64,000 bases of DNA from Mycobacterium celatum. Lineage in GTDB: Bacteria; Actinomycetota; Actinomycetes; Mycobacteriales; Mycobacteriaceae. This document shows, piece after piece, positions 8,893 through 17,043 of the stretch. The notes under the pieces are model-generated. The model did no database searches and was not told the origin of the DNA. It worked only from the letters and a program-made list of their open reading frames with translations. Each line of letters starts with the position of its first letter. Positions within the stretch are counted from its first letter, which is position 1. The stretch covers positions 1 to 64,000 of the forward strand of contig NZ_LQOM01000048.1 of NCBI RefSeq assembly GCF_002101595.1, written 5' to 3'. The translations under genes and the position numbers were made by a program.

Positions 8893-9646
8893 AGATTTCA
8901 CCGGCCGCACGGCGATCGTCACCGGCGCCTCGCGCGGGATCGGGCTGGCGATCGCGCAGCGGCTGGGCGAGGCGGGCGCCAACGTCGTGCTCACTTCCCG
9001 CAAACAGGACAGCGCGGACGCCGCGGCCGCACAGGTCGGCGGTAACGCGTTGGGCGTCGGCGCCCATGCGGTCGACGAGGAGGCCGCGCAGCGCTGCGTC
9101 GAACTCACCCTCGAGCGGTTCGGCAGCATCGACATCCTGGTCAACAACGCCGGAACCAATCCCGCCTACGGGCCGCTGATCGAGCAGGATCACGCACGTT
9201 TCGCCAAGACCTTCGACGTCAACCTGTGGGCGCCGCTGCTGTGGACGTCGCTGGTGGTCACGGCGTGGATGGGCGAGCATGGTGGCGCGGTGGTCAACAC
9301 CGCCTCGATCGGCGGTCTGCATTTCGGGCCCTACATGGGGATGTACAACGCGACCAAGGCCGCGCTGATCCACGTGACCAAGCAACTGGCGCTGGAACTT
9401 TCGCCGAGGGTCCGGGTCAACGCCATCTGCCCGGGCGTGGTGCGCACCCGGCTCGCCGAGGCGCTGTGGAAGGACCACGAGGACCCGCTGTCGGCGTCGA
9501 TCGCGCTGGGCCGCATCGGCGAACCGGTCGACGTGGCGGGCGCCGTGGCGTTCCTGGTATCCGATGCGGCGAGCTGGATCACCGGCGAAGCCATGGTGAT
9601 CGACGGCGGGCAGGTGCTCGGCGACGCGTCGGCGTTCCGTAGCTGA
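8885..9646 (+). CDS. SDR-family oxidoreductase (FabG-like)
   Basis: The 253-residue protein is a classical SDR with the cofactor loop TGASRGIG near residues 13-20, NNAG after strand 4, a serine in NTASIGG and the catalytic YNATKA pair. It ends with GEAMVIDGGQ, the usual C-terminal substrate-loop region of 3-ketoacyl-ACP reductase-like SDRs. The ATG at 8885 sits behind GGGGAGAG and is preferred over a GTG at 8843, which lies inside the linker. It belongs to the same transcription unit as the ligase-carboxylase-SDR genes upstream and ends 11 bases before the DUF3237 gene. The substrate is unknown. Confidence 0.92.
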   Translation: MTEDFTGRTAIVTGASRGIGLAIAQRLGEAGANVVLTSRKQDSADAAAAQVGGNALGVGAHAVDEEAAQRCVELTLERFGSIDILVNNAGTNPAYGPLIEQDHARFAKTFDVNLWAPLLWTSLVVTAWMGEHGGAVVNTASIGGLHFGPYMGMYNATKAALIHVTKQLALELSPRVRVNAICPGVVRTRLAEALWKDHEDPLSASIALGRIGEPVDVAGAVAFLVSDAASWITGEAMVIDGGQVLGDASAFRS

Positions 9647-9657
9647 CGGGAGGCACG

Positions 9658-10116
9658 ATGAGTCTGCAACTGGCACATGAATTTTCGCTGTGGGCAGCGT
9701 TGAAGCCACCGGTCGACTTCGGGGCGGGCCCGCTGGGGCGGCGCACCTATTTCGAGGTGACCGGCGGTGGGGCCAGCGGTGAACGCTTCAATGCCACCGC
9801 GTTCGGCGGGGGCGGCGACTGGATTCTGCTGGGCCCGGACAACTATGCCCGCCTCGACGTGCGTCTCCAGCTCAAGACCGACGACGGCGCGCTGGTGTTC
9901 GTGCAGTACTTCGGGCTGCTCGAGATCAACGCCAAGGTCGCCGAGGTGATGGCCCGCGGCGGCAGCACGGCCTACGAAGACCAGTACTTCCGCACGGCAC
10001 CGCGACTGGAAACCGGCGACGAGCGCTACGAGTGGGTCAACCACAGCCTGTTCGTCGCCCGCGGTCATTTGCTCGAAGGCCCGAAGGTCGAATACGACGT
10101 GTACCGCGTGTTGTGA
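9658..10116 (+). CDS. DUF3237 family protein
   Basis: The 152-residue protein has the DUF3237 pattern: an N-terminal strand with LAHEFSLWAAL, GRRTYFEVTGG, an NYARLDVRLQLKTDDGALV block, and a C-terminal EWVNHSLFVARGHL motif. DUF3237 proteins are small beta-barrel-like cytosolic proteins of unknown function, often next to SDR and oxidoreductase genes in actinobacteria. The ATG follows GGGAGGCACG, a good ribosome-binding site. It is the last gene of the plus-strand run that begins at dapB or at the ligase, and it converges on the LLM oxidoreductase. Confidence 0.85.
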   Translation: MSLQLAHEFSLWAALKPPVDFGAGPLGRRTYFEVTGGGASGERFNATAFGGGGDWILLGPDNYARLDVRLQLKTDDGALVFVQYFGLLEINAKVAEVMARGGSTAYEDQYFRTAPRLETGDERYEWVNHSLFVARGHLLEGPKVEYDVYRVL

Positions 10117-10134
10117 AAGACGGGGCCGCCGCCG

Positions 10135-11148
10135 TCACCACTGCAGCCGGCGGGCCACCTCGCCGTAGCGCTCGATCCGCTCCTGATTACCCAGGGCGTT
10201 GTAGAGCACCAGCCGGGTGGCGATCCCGGCGTATTTCTCGGTGAGCGCATCGGCCAGGCTGTCCCAGGTCGACTCGGTGGCGAACGCGGCGAGGTGCTCG
10301 TCGGTGATCTGGGCCGCCATGCCGGCGAGATCCCCGGCCTTCTGCTTTTCCCGGATCCGCGCGGTGGTGCCCTCGAAGCCGGCCTCGTCCCAGATGAACG
10401 CGTAATTGGGCGTGCTTCCGTAGAAGGCCAGGCCTGCTCGCGCGGTTTCTCGTTCTTTGTCGCGCTCCTCATCGCTGTCGCCGACGATCGTCAGCTCCGG
10501 CACGATCACGGCGATGTCCGACACGGCGCGCCCGGCCTTTGCCGCTCCCTCGCCGATGCTCGGCAACGCGTGGCGGGTCAGGTAGCCGGGGCCGGCGATC
10601 GGATGGATGTGCACACCGTCGGCCACTTCGCCGGCCATCCGCAGCATCCACGGATTCACCGCCGCGATATCCACTTTCGGGTCGGGGGCGTCGATGGGGC
10701 CCGGGCTCCATTGCGGAGTGATGAAGTCGAGATCGTAGAACTCGCCGTGGTGATCAAGCCGTCCGGTTCGAAACGCCGCGAAGCACGCCTTGACCGCCAG
10801 CACGTAGTCGCGCAGCCGCGGGCCGGGCCGCTCGAACGCCGCGCCGTAGCGCCGCTCGATGTGACGGCGTACCTGGGTGCCCAGCCCCAGCCGGAACTTC
10901 CCGCCGGTGGCTTGCTGAAGTTCCCACGCCGTGGTGGCCGTGACGAAGGGACTGCGCGGGAACGCCACCGCCACCCCGGTGGACAACTCGAGCCCGGGCG
11001 CGGCCTGCGAGGCCACCGCCGCGTTGAGGTAGGCCGTGCGACCCGTCTCGGTGAACAACAGACCGGAGAACCCGGCGGATTGGGTTCGCCGGGCAAGGTC
11101 ACCGATCTGGCCCAGCGGCGCGGGGGTCGTCATCGCGTCGACGTGCAT
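10135..11148 (-). CDS. F420-dependent LLM-class oxidoreductase
   Basis: The 337-residue protein is a luciferase-like monooxygenase fold (TIM barrel) of the mycobacterial F420-dependent type (TIGR03617-like). It starts with MHVDAMTTPAPLGQIGDLAR, has FTETGRTAYLNAAVAS, the GVAVAFPRSPF loop, and GGKFRLGLGTQVRRHIERRYG, a conserved block of this subgroup. It would use reduced F420 rather than FMN (family inference). It lies eight bases downstream of the dienelactone hydrolase gene on the same strand, so the two form an operon transcribed away from thyA. The substrate is unknown. Confidence 0.88.
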   Translation of the reverse strand: MHVDAMTTPAPLGQIGDLARRTQSAGFSGLLFTETGRTAYLNAAVASQAAPGLELSTGVAVAFPRSPFVTATTAWELQQATGGKFRLGLGTQVRRHIERRYGAAFERPGPRLRDYVLAVKACFAAFRTGRLDHHGEFYDLDFITPQWSPGPIDAPDPKVDIAAVNPWMLRMAGEVADGVHIHPIAGPGYLTRHALPSIGEGAAKAGRAVSDIAVIVPELTIVGDSDEERDKERETARAGLAFYGSTPNYAFIWDEAGFEGTTARIREKQKAGDLAGMAAQITDEHLAAFATESTWDSLADALTEKYAGIATRLVLYNALGNQERIERYGEVARRLQW

Positions 11149-11156
11149 GGCGGCGG

Positions 11157-11891
11157 CTAGAGCTTGGCCCCGAAGAAGTCCCGCATCGCCGTCCAGTGCC
11201 GCTCGGCGGCGTCGGCGTCATAGGGCGGGTTGTCCGGCACGGCGAAACCGTGCTCGGCGGGATAGGTCTCGATCGTGTGCTCGACGCCGGCCGCGGTCAG
11301 CGCCTTGTCGAGCTGCTCGGCGTGCTCCGCGGTGAACGAGCCGTCGTTGCGCGCGCCGGCAACGTAGATGGCGGCCTGAATCTGATCGGCCAAGAGATGC
11401 GGGCTGTCGGCGCTGTCGGTGACCAGCCCGCCGCCGTGGAACGACGCCGCCGCCGCGACCCGCTCCGGCTGCCGACCCGCCACCACCAGCGAGGTCCGCC
11501 CACCCATGCAGTAGCCGCACACGCCGAACCGCTCACCCTTGACCTCCGGCCGGGCGGCCAGGTAGTCGAAGAACGCCTCGGCGTCGATCGCCATCTTGAG
11601 CGGGGTGACGGTGCCGATCATCGAGAACAGACGCTGACGCTCTTTCGGGTCGCTGAACGCGGTGGACATGTCGAACGGCTTCCAGTCGCCGGAGCGGTAG
11701 TACACGTCGGGCAGCAGCACGGCGTAACCGAAACCGGCCAGTTTGGCGGCCATCTCGTAGAAGGTGTCCCGCACCCCGCCGGCGTCGGGATACATGACCA
11801 CGCCGGGCCAGGGACCCTCCCCGTCGGGGGTATACAGGCGGACCGTGCAGTCTCCGTCGGCAGTTGTGACGGTGTCGGTGATGTTCGGCAT
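11157..11891 (-). CDS. Dienelactone hydrolase family protein (Rv2765-like)
   Basis: The 244-residue alpha/beta hydrolase matches the Rv2765 position beside thyA. The nucleophile elbow is GYCMGG with the cysteine at about residue 128. An acid residue follows in the AGARND region and the histidine lies in AEHGFAVP, giving the Cys-Asp-His triad typical of dienelactone hydrolases. No signal peptide is present, so it is cytosolic. The ATG at 11891 is divergent from thyA (GTG 11934), with only 42 bases between the two genes to hold both promoters. Confidence 0.92.
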   Translation of the reverse strand: MPNITDTVTTADGDCTVRLYTPDGEGPWPGVVMYPDAGGVRDTFYEMAAKLAGFGYAVLLPDVYYRSGDWKPFDMSTAFSDPKERQRLFSMIGTVTPLKMAIDAEAFFDYLAARPEVKGERFGVCGYCMGGRTSLVVAGRQPERVAAAASFHGGGLVTDSADSPHLLADQIQAAIYVAGARNDGSFTAEHAEQLDKALTAAGVEHTIETYPAEHGFAVPDNPPYDADAAERHWTAMRDFFGAKL

Positions 11892-11933
11892 GGCTTACGT
11901 TTTACTCCCCGGCATCAGACGTAGGCTGGGGGC

Positions 11934-12734
11934 GTGCCGATCGCCACACCGTACGAGGATCTACTGCGGCTGGTGCTCGAGCGGGGAACGGCCAAATCCG
12001 ACCGCACCGGCACCGGCACTCGCAGCCTGTTTGGCCACCAGATGCGCTACGACCTGTCGGCCGGCTTTCCGCTGATCACCACCAAGAAGGTGCACTACAA
12101 ATCGGTGGTCTACGAGCTGTTGTGGTTCTTGCGCGGCGACTCCAACATCGGCTGGCTACACGAGCACGGCGTCACAATCTGGGACGAATGGGCTTCTGCC
12201 ACAGGCGATCTCGGCCCAATCTACGGCGTGCAGTGGCGATCCTGGCCCACGCCGTCAGGCGAGCACGTCGACCAGATCAGTGCCGCGCTGGAGCTGCTGC
12301 GCACCGACCCGGACTCACGGCGCATCATCGTGTCCGCCTGGAACGTCGGCGACATCCCGCAGATGGCGCTGCCGCCATGCCATCTGCTCTTTCAGTTCTA
12401 TGTGGCCGATCAGAAACTGAGCTGCCAGCTCTACCAGCGCAGCGCCGACCTGTTTCTCGGCGTGCCGTTCAACATCGCCAGCTACGCGCTGCTGACTCAC
12501 ATGATGGCCGCGCAATCCGGCCTGGGGGTGGGCGAGTTCATCTGGACCGGCGGGGACTGCCACATCTACGACAACCACGTCGAGCAGGTGACCGAGCAGT
12601 TGCGCCGCGAACCGCGCCCGTATCCGGAACTTGTTCTGGCGCAGAGGGCTTCGATTTTCGACTACACCTACGACGACATCGTCATCAAGAACTACGACCC
12701 ACACCCGGCGATCAAAGCCCCTGTCGCCGTATGA
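11934..12734 (+). CDS. thyA: Thymidylate synthase ThyA
   Basis: ThyA methylates dUMP to dTMP with methylenetetrahydrofolate, giving dihydrofolate. The 266-residue protein carries the phosphate-binding arginine segment DRTGTGTRSLFG near residues 23-34, the catalytic cysteine in ALPPCHLLFQ (C149), and the dUMP-binding RSADLFLGVPFNIASY block. The GTG at 11934 is followed by MPIATPYEDLL, the normal N-terminus. dfrA begins seven bases after the stop, which pairs dihydrofolate production with its reduction. A second, unrelated thymidylate synthase (thyX) lies about 3.5 kb downstream. Confidence 0.98.
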   Translation: MPIATPYEDLLRLVLERGTAKSDRTGTGTRSLFGHQMRYDLSAGFPLITTKKVHYKSVVYELLWFLRGDSNIGWLHEHGVTIWDEWASATGDLGPIYGVQWRSWPTPSGEHVDQISAALELLRTDPDSRRIIVSAWNVGDIPQMALPPCHLLFQFYVADQKLSCQLYQRSADLFLGVPFNIASYALLTHMMAAQSGLGVGEFIWTGGDCHIYDNHVEQVTEQLRREPRPYPELVLAQRASIFDYTYDDIVIKNYDPHPAIKAPVAV

Positions 12735-12741
12735 GTCGGCG

Positions 12742-13221
12742 ATGACGGTGAGTTTGATCTGGGCTCAGTCGACCTCGGGGATCATCGGCCGTGCTGGCGG
12801 CATTCCCTGGCGGCTCCCCGAAGATCAGGTCCGCTTCAAGGAACTCACGATGGGCCACACCGTGGTGATGGGCCGGCTGACGTGGGAGTCGCTGCCCGCC
12901 CGGTTCCGGCCGCTGCCGGGCCGCAGAAATGTCGTGCTGACCCGCCAGCCTGGGTACGCGGCCGACGGCGCGGAGGTTGCCGAAACCATCGAGCAAGCGC
13001 TCACCGAGCCGGAGACGTGGGTGATCGGCGGCCAGCAGATCTATGCGCTCGCAATGCCATGGGCCACCCGCTGCGAGGTCACCGAGGTCGAGATCGACCT
13101 TCTCCGCGACGACGGCGACGTGCTGGCTCCGGTTCTCGACGAGACCTGGACCGGCGCGACGGGGGAGTGGCTCACCAGCAGCACCGGGCTGCGCTACCGG
13201 CTACACAGTTATCGGCGTTGA
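12742..13221 (+). CDS. dfrA: Dihydrofolate reductase
   Basis: The 159-residue enzyme reduces dihydrofolate to tetrahydrofolate with NADPH and has the length of the M. tuberculosis enzyme. Visible motifs are LIWAQSTSGIIGRAGGIPW at the N-terminus, the substrate-contacting acid in LPEDQVRFKELT, the NADPH loop VVMGRLTWESLP, and WVIGGQQIYALA. A longer open frame reaches back to 12631 inside thyA, but the ATG at 12742 opens directly into the conserved first strand and is chosen. It is co-transcribed with thyA. Confidence 0.97.
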   Translation: MTVSLIWAQSTSGIIGRAGGIPWRLPEDQVRFKELTMGHTVVMGRLTWESLPARFRPLPGRRNVVLTRQPGYAADGAEVAETIEQALTEPETWVIGGQQIYALAMPWATRCEVTEVEIDLLRDDGDVLAPVLDETWTGATGEWLTSSTGLRYRLHSYRR

Positions 13222-13305
13222 TAGCAGCCGCGGTTCGCGCGTGACATACTCGGCTTGGAGCGGTTTCACCGTTTCTGCCAGGCATTTCAGAAGGGAGAAA
13301 GTTCA

Positions 13306-14040
13306 GTGACAACTGGATCTCAACCCAAGTTCTCTCGCGTGGTGGTTGGCTACGATCCGGTGGCCGTCGATGCGTGCGTCGACGAGTTGATGGCCAGGCA
13401 GCAGCTGCTGCTCGACGACATCGAAACCCTAAGGGCCCGCCTGAAAGAATCTTGCGATGAAGTAGCGGCGTTGCGAAAAGAGGTCGCCTTCCTCAACGAG
13501 ACCTCACCATCGCCACACGCGGTACCGCAGCGCATGGCAAAACTACTGCGGCATGCGATCGACGAGGTGTCTGAGATGCAGGCCGAGGCCAAGGCCGAGG
13601 TGCAGGCGCTGGTCGCGACAATCGAGTCTGAGGCTGAGACCGCGCACCGAAAGCACGAGGAGCTGTTGGCGGACATGTCCGCGCAGCGAAGCGCCCTCGA
13701 AGCCGAGTGCGCCGAAACCAGGAGCCAACTGGAAGCGGAACTGGCCGCCAAGCGCGCAGAGACGCAGTCGGAGATCGACGACGCGATGCAAAAAGCTCAG
13801 CAGGACCGGGACCAGCTGCTTGCCGAGGCCAGGCAGGAGGCTGAGCGTCTTCGCGAGGAAGCGCGCCGAGTGGTCGACGAGGCCAATCAGCAGCGGATCA
13901 AGGTCCTGGAGCAACTGATGGACGTCTACCGCGGGGTTGAAACGATTCCGGCCGCTCTGGAGTCGGCATACCAAGATCGTGACAAACCGCCGGAGGCCGG
14001 CGTCGTGGTGCCCTTCGAGCAGAAGAGAAGCACAGGCTAG
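13306..14040 (+). CDS. DivIVA-domain coiled-coil protein
   Basis: The 244-residue product begins with a DivIVA-type N-terminal module (FSRVVVGYDPVAVDACVDEL, residues 10-29). It is then almost entirely heptad-rich coiled coil to about residue 210, with runs such as MQAEAKAEVQALVATIESEA and QQDRDQLLAEARQEAERLRE. DivIVA-like proteins of actinobacteria scaffold membranes at poles or septa; this paralogue is shorter than and distinct from Wag31, and its own role is unknown. The GTG at 13306 is chosen because AGAAGGGAGA lies just upstream; the frame extends to 13255 without a better site. It lies between dfrA and an accessory patch and has its own leader. Confidence 0.8.
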   Translation: MTTGSQPKFSRVVVGYDPVAVDACVDELMARQQLLLDDIETLRARLKESCDEVAALRKEVAFLNETSPSPHAVPQRMAKLLRHAIDEVSEMQAEAKAEVQALVATIESEAETAHRKHEELLADMSAQRSALEAECAETRSQLEAELAAKRAETQSEIDDAMQKAQQDRDQLLAEARQEAERLREEARRVVDEANQQRIKVLEQLMDVYRGVETIPAALESAYQDRDKPPEAGVVVPFEQKRSTG

Positions 14041-14053
14041 GGTCGTCGGTGCC

Positions 14054-14329
14054 GTGTCGAGGCACCGGCTGACCGCGGCGCAGGCACGCAGGATAGCCGT
14101 TGCGGCACAGGGGTTTGGCGAGCAGCGTCCCGTCGGGAGAGTCGATCGCGCACACTTGCGGCGTTTGATATCCAGAATTCAAGTGCTGCAACTGGATTCG
14201 GCGTCGGTAGCGGTGCGCGCGCATAACTTGCCGATCGAAGCGGAGCGCAGCGCGAGGGTTAATGTAACTGCTCTGTTCTGCTCTCGGACAGGCGAATTCA
14301 ATCGAATCTGCCGCGGCAACGAGCCGTAG
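14054..14329 (+). pseudogene. Truncated YcaQ-like winged-helix DNA glycosylase gene (5' remnant)
   Basis: From GTG 14054 the frame encodes HRLTAAQARRIAVAAQGFGE, then HLRRLISRIQVLQLDSASVA and VRAHNLP. This is the N-terminal signature of the YcaQ / winged-helix DNA-binding family, whose members unhook DNA crosslinks. The similarity stops at about 14240, after roughly 60 residues of a family normally near 350-400 residues, and the frame then reads through unrelated sequence to a stop at 14329. The rest of the gene is missing, and the foreign-looking cupin gene begins at 14372. A deletion, or replacement on arrival of that gene, is likely. Confidence 0.6.
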
Positions 14330-14371
14330 GCGTTACCGTTCCGATACCTCATCTTGTTGCGGGAGGTAGCT

Positions 14372-15232
14372 GTGTTCGACGTCGAAAGCACGTTCGAGGT
14401 TCCGAGGGTGGAGCGCCCGAGCCGCCGGGAGTTCGAGGAGCGCTTCCTCTTCCCGCAGCGCCCGGTGATCGTCTGCGGCGCTATGGAGGGCTGGCCCGCG
14501 CGGGAGCAGTGGACCAACGACTACCTCAAGGAGAAAGTCGGCGCCCGCACCGTTCGCCCCTCCCAGGCCCACGCGGGCGTCCACCTCTACGACCCGAAGA
14601 AGCGGATCAACGACCAATCGCCGCCGATGAAGCTCGCCGAGTACATCGATCTGCTCGCGGGCGGCACCATCTCCGACGGCCAGCTCTACGTCACGCAACT
14701 CCCCATCAAGACCGCCCTCCCTGAGCTCTGGCCTGATGTCCGTTTTCCCGCCTTCGTCGACAAGGGCAAGTACGGCGCCGTGAGTCTCTGGTTCGGCCCC
14801 GGCAAAAACTTAACCCCTCTCCATTACGACGCCGCTAACAACCTCCTGACGCAGATCCGCGGCCGAAAGCAGCTGATCCTCTGCCCACCTCGGGAGATCA
14901 CCCGCGTCTACCCCTTCCCCTTCACGTACGTTGGCAACCACATCTCCCGGGTCAACGTCGCCTCCCCGGACCTGACCCAGTTCCCCGCCTGGGCCCAGGC
15001 AGACCGTGCTCTCATCGAGCTCGACCCCGGCGAGATGCTCTTCATCCCCACGTACTGGTGGCACGCAGTTTGGGGCGTCGACCAGAACATGTCGATCAGC
15101 TACTGGGGGTGGCCCCGCCCCGCCAACTTGCTACAGCACCCCCGCCAGACGGCCCGCGGCCTCAGAAGCATGGTCCACGTGGGCCATCTCGTCGCCGCGA
15201 GCATGGTGCAGAGGGTCGCGCGGCGCGCTTGA
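14372..15232 (+). CDS. JmjC / cupin-8-like protein, probable Fe(II)/2-oxoglutarate oxygenase
   Basis: The 286-residue protein resembles cupin-8/JmjC hydroxylases. It has RPVIVCGAMEGWPAREQW near the N-terminus, a metal-binding pair in TPLHYDAANNLL (H-x-D) and a distal histidine in YWWHAVWGVD. RKQLILCPP and GEMLFIPTYWWH frame the barrel. The GTG at 14372 is chosen because GGGAGG lies about seven bases before it; the upstream TTG (14354) has no such site. Leucine is coded mainly by CTC here, unlike the CTG-dominated genes around it, and many codons end in C, which points to horizontal acquisition. Related proteins hydroxylate proteins or small molecules; the substrate is unknown. Confidence 0.75.
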   Translation: MFDVESTFEVPRVERPSRREFEERFLFPQRPVIVCGAMEGWPAREQWTNDYLKEKVGARTVRPSQAHAGVHLYDPKKRINDQSPPMKLAEYIDLLAGGTISDGQLYVTQLPIKTALPELWPDVRFPAFVDKGKYGAVSLWFGPGKNLTPLHYDAANNLLTQIRGRKQLILCPPREITRVYPFPFTYVGNHISRVNVASPDLTQFPAWAQADRALIELDPGEMLFIPTYWWHAVWGVDQNMSISYWGWPRPANLLQHPRQTARGLRSMVHVGHLVAASMVQRVARRA

Positions 15233-15277
15233 CTCCAAGCCTCGGCGGCCGCGGGCTGCCCGACGAACTGCGCGCGC

Positions 15278-16139
15278 TCAGCTAGGCCACACCTGTCGGG
15301 CAACCCGCTGAAAATTCCCGCCGAGCACCGCGGCCACGTCGGCGTCGGACCAGCCGCGGTCGCGGAGGTGCTCGCCGATCGTGGCGAAGGTTTCCGGCGG
15401 CATCCATTGGATGGGACCCCACCGCGTGTAGCTGTCGTCGAAGAACTGCGTGTTGGCGTCCAGTTCAATGACGAAGTCGGCGTAGTCGAACGAGAAGTCG
15501 GTACTGATCCCGACGTGGTCTATCCCGACCAGTTCGACGGCGTATTCGAGGTGGCGGGTCGTCGCCTCCAGGGTGGGGGTGTTGGGGCCGAGGAAGATCC
15601 CGACGCCGGTGATGCCCACGACGCCCCCGGTGGCCGCGCAGGCGCGGGCCTGGTCGTCGGTGATGTTGCGTGGGTGATCCCACACCGCCCGCATGCAGGA
15701 ATGGCTGTAAATGACCGGGCCGCTGGAGATTTCGCACATATCAAGGCCGGTGCGGACGCTGCAGTGCGAGCCGTCGGGCACCATACCCGCGGGTGGGCAG
15801 CATCGTGCGCACACCGAGATCGACGAACACTGGCACGTTGTCCAGATCGCCCTCCAGCGGCCGCGAGTCTTCCAGGTCGAATGCCACCGCGATGCGGCCC
15901 GAGTGGGCGATTGTCGGGACATCCTCGGCTGCGCCGGCCAACACGAGGTCGGGGTGGGCGTCGATCGCATGCCGGAAATGGTTCAAGAGCGCCGACGCGT
16001 CGGCGAAGGAGTGCGGTGCATAGCCGGCGTTGACGGACACGAACGCCCCGCTCGGCCGCTGGTAACGGGTCAACTCCGAAATATCGGCGTCGAGCGGCAG
16101 CGGTAGGCAGGCGTGTTGATCCCATAGCAGTGGCGTCAT
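15278..16139 (-). pseudogene. Membrane-dipeptidase family gene with internal deletion and frameshift
   Basis: The 5' part from ATG 16139 encodes MTPLLWDQHACLPLPLDADI, FVSVNAGYAPHSFADAS and VAFDLEDSRPLEGDLDNVPV, a renal-dipeptidase-type zinc peptidase N-terminus. It reads in one frame to VRTMLPTR at about 15790. The protein then resumes in another frame as AGMVPDGSHCSVRTGLDMCE, followed by SHSCMRAVWDHPRN and GIDHVGISTDFSFDY, and ends at 15278. About 30 residues that normally lie between these parts are missing, together with the frame. The start has GAAGGAT upstream. The broken enzyme is very unlikely to be active. Confidence 0.75.
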
Positions 16140-16214
16140 GTTCAGCCATCCTTCGCGATCGGCGGGACTGCCGGTGAGAAATCGCTGTAGCAGGCGCCCG
16201 ATAGGGTGAGCGCC

Positions 16215-16967
16215 GTGGCCGAGACAGCGCCGCTGCGCGTGCAATTGATCGCCAAGACCGAGTTCTTGGCGCCGCCCGACGTGCCGTGGAGCACCGACGC
16301 CGACGGCGGCCAGGCGCTGCTCGAGTTCGCCGGTCGCGCCTGCTACCAAAGCTGGTCCAAGCCCAACCCCAAGACCGCGACCAACGCCGACTACCTGCGG
16401 CACATCATCGACGTCGGGCACTTCTCGGTGCTCGAGCACGCCAGCGTGACGTTCTACATCACCGGTATCTCCCGGTCCTGTACCCACGAGCTGATCCGGC
16501 ACCGGCACTTTTCGTACTCCCAGCTGTCGCAGCGCTACGTGCCGGAGAAGAATTCGCAGGTCGTGGTGCCGCCGGGGATGGAAAACGACCCCGAGCTGCA
16601 GCAGATCCTGACTGCCGCCGCCGACGCCAGCCGCGCCACCTACACCGAACTGCTGGCCAAACTGGAAGCCAAGTTCGCCGACCAGCCCAACGCTGTGCTG
16701 CGGCGCAAACAGGCCCGTCAGGCCGCCCGCGCCGTCCTGCCCAACGCCACCGAAACCCGCATCGTCGTCACCGGCAACTACCGCGCGTGGCGGCACTTCA
16801 TCGCGATGCGGGCCAGCGAACACGCGGACGTGGAAATCCGGCGGCTGGCGATCGCGTGCCTGCGCCAGCTCGTCGATGTCGCACCCGCGGTCTTCGCCGA
16901 TTTTCAGATCACCACGCTGGCCGACGGCAGCGAGGTCGCGACCAGTCCGCTCGCCACCGAAGCCTGA
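16215..16967 (+). CDS. thyX: FAD-dependent thymidylate synthase ThyX
   Basis: ThyX makes dTMP from dUMP using FAD and NADPH and regenerates tetrahydrofolate directly, unlike ThyA. The 250-residue product has the ThyX signature RHRHFSYSQLSQRY (R95-H96-R97 onward), the FAD-contacting EHASVTFYITG and TGNYRAWRHFIAMR. A GTG at 16206 would add three residues; the GTG at 16215 gives MAETAPLRVQLIAK, the N-terminus and length of the M. tuberculosis protein. dapA follows after 76 bases on the same strand. Presence of both ThyA and ThyX is normal in mycobacteria. Confidence 0.97.
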   Translation: MAETAPLRVQLIAKTEFLAPPDVPWSTDADGGQALLEFAGRACYQSWSKPNPKTATNADYLRHIIDVGHFSVLEHASVTFYITGISRSCTHELIRHRHFSYSQLSQRYVPEKNSQVVVPPGMENDPELQQILTAAADASRATYTELLAKLEAKFADQPNAVLRRKQARQAARAVLPNATETRIVVTGNYRAWRHFIAMRASEHADVEIRRLAIACLRQLVDVAPAVFADFQITTLADGSEVATSPLATEA

Positions 16968-17043
16968 GGCGGCGCAGCCGGAGAAGGCTGGAGGTGGCCA
17001 TTGGATCGGCGGGAGGCTTGAGGCGGCCAGGTAACCTTGGCAC

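Noticed and set aside
11934..16967. Two thymidylate synthases in one window
   Set aside because: ThyA and ThyX together are normal in mycobacteria and their genes lie in this same interval in M. tuberculosis.
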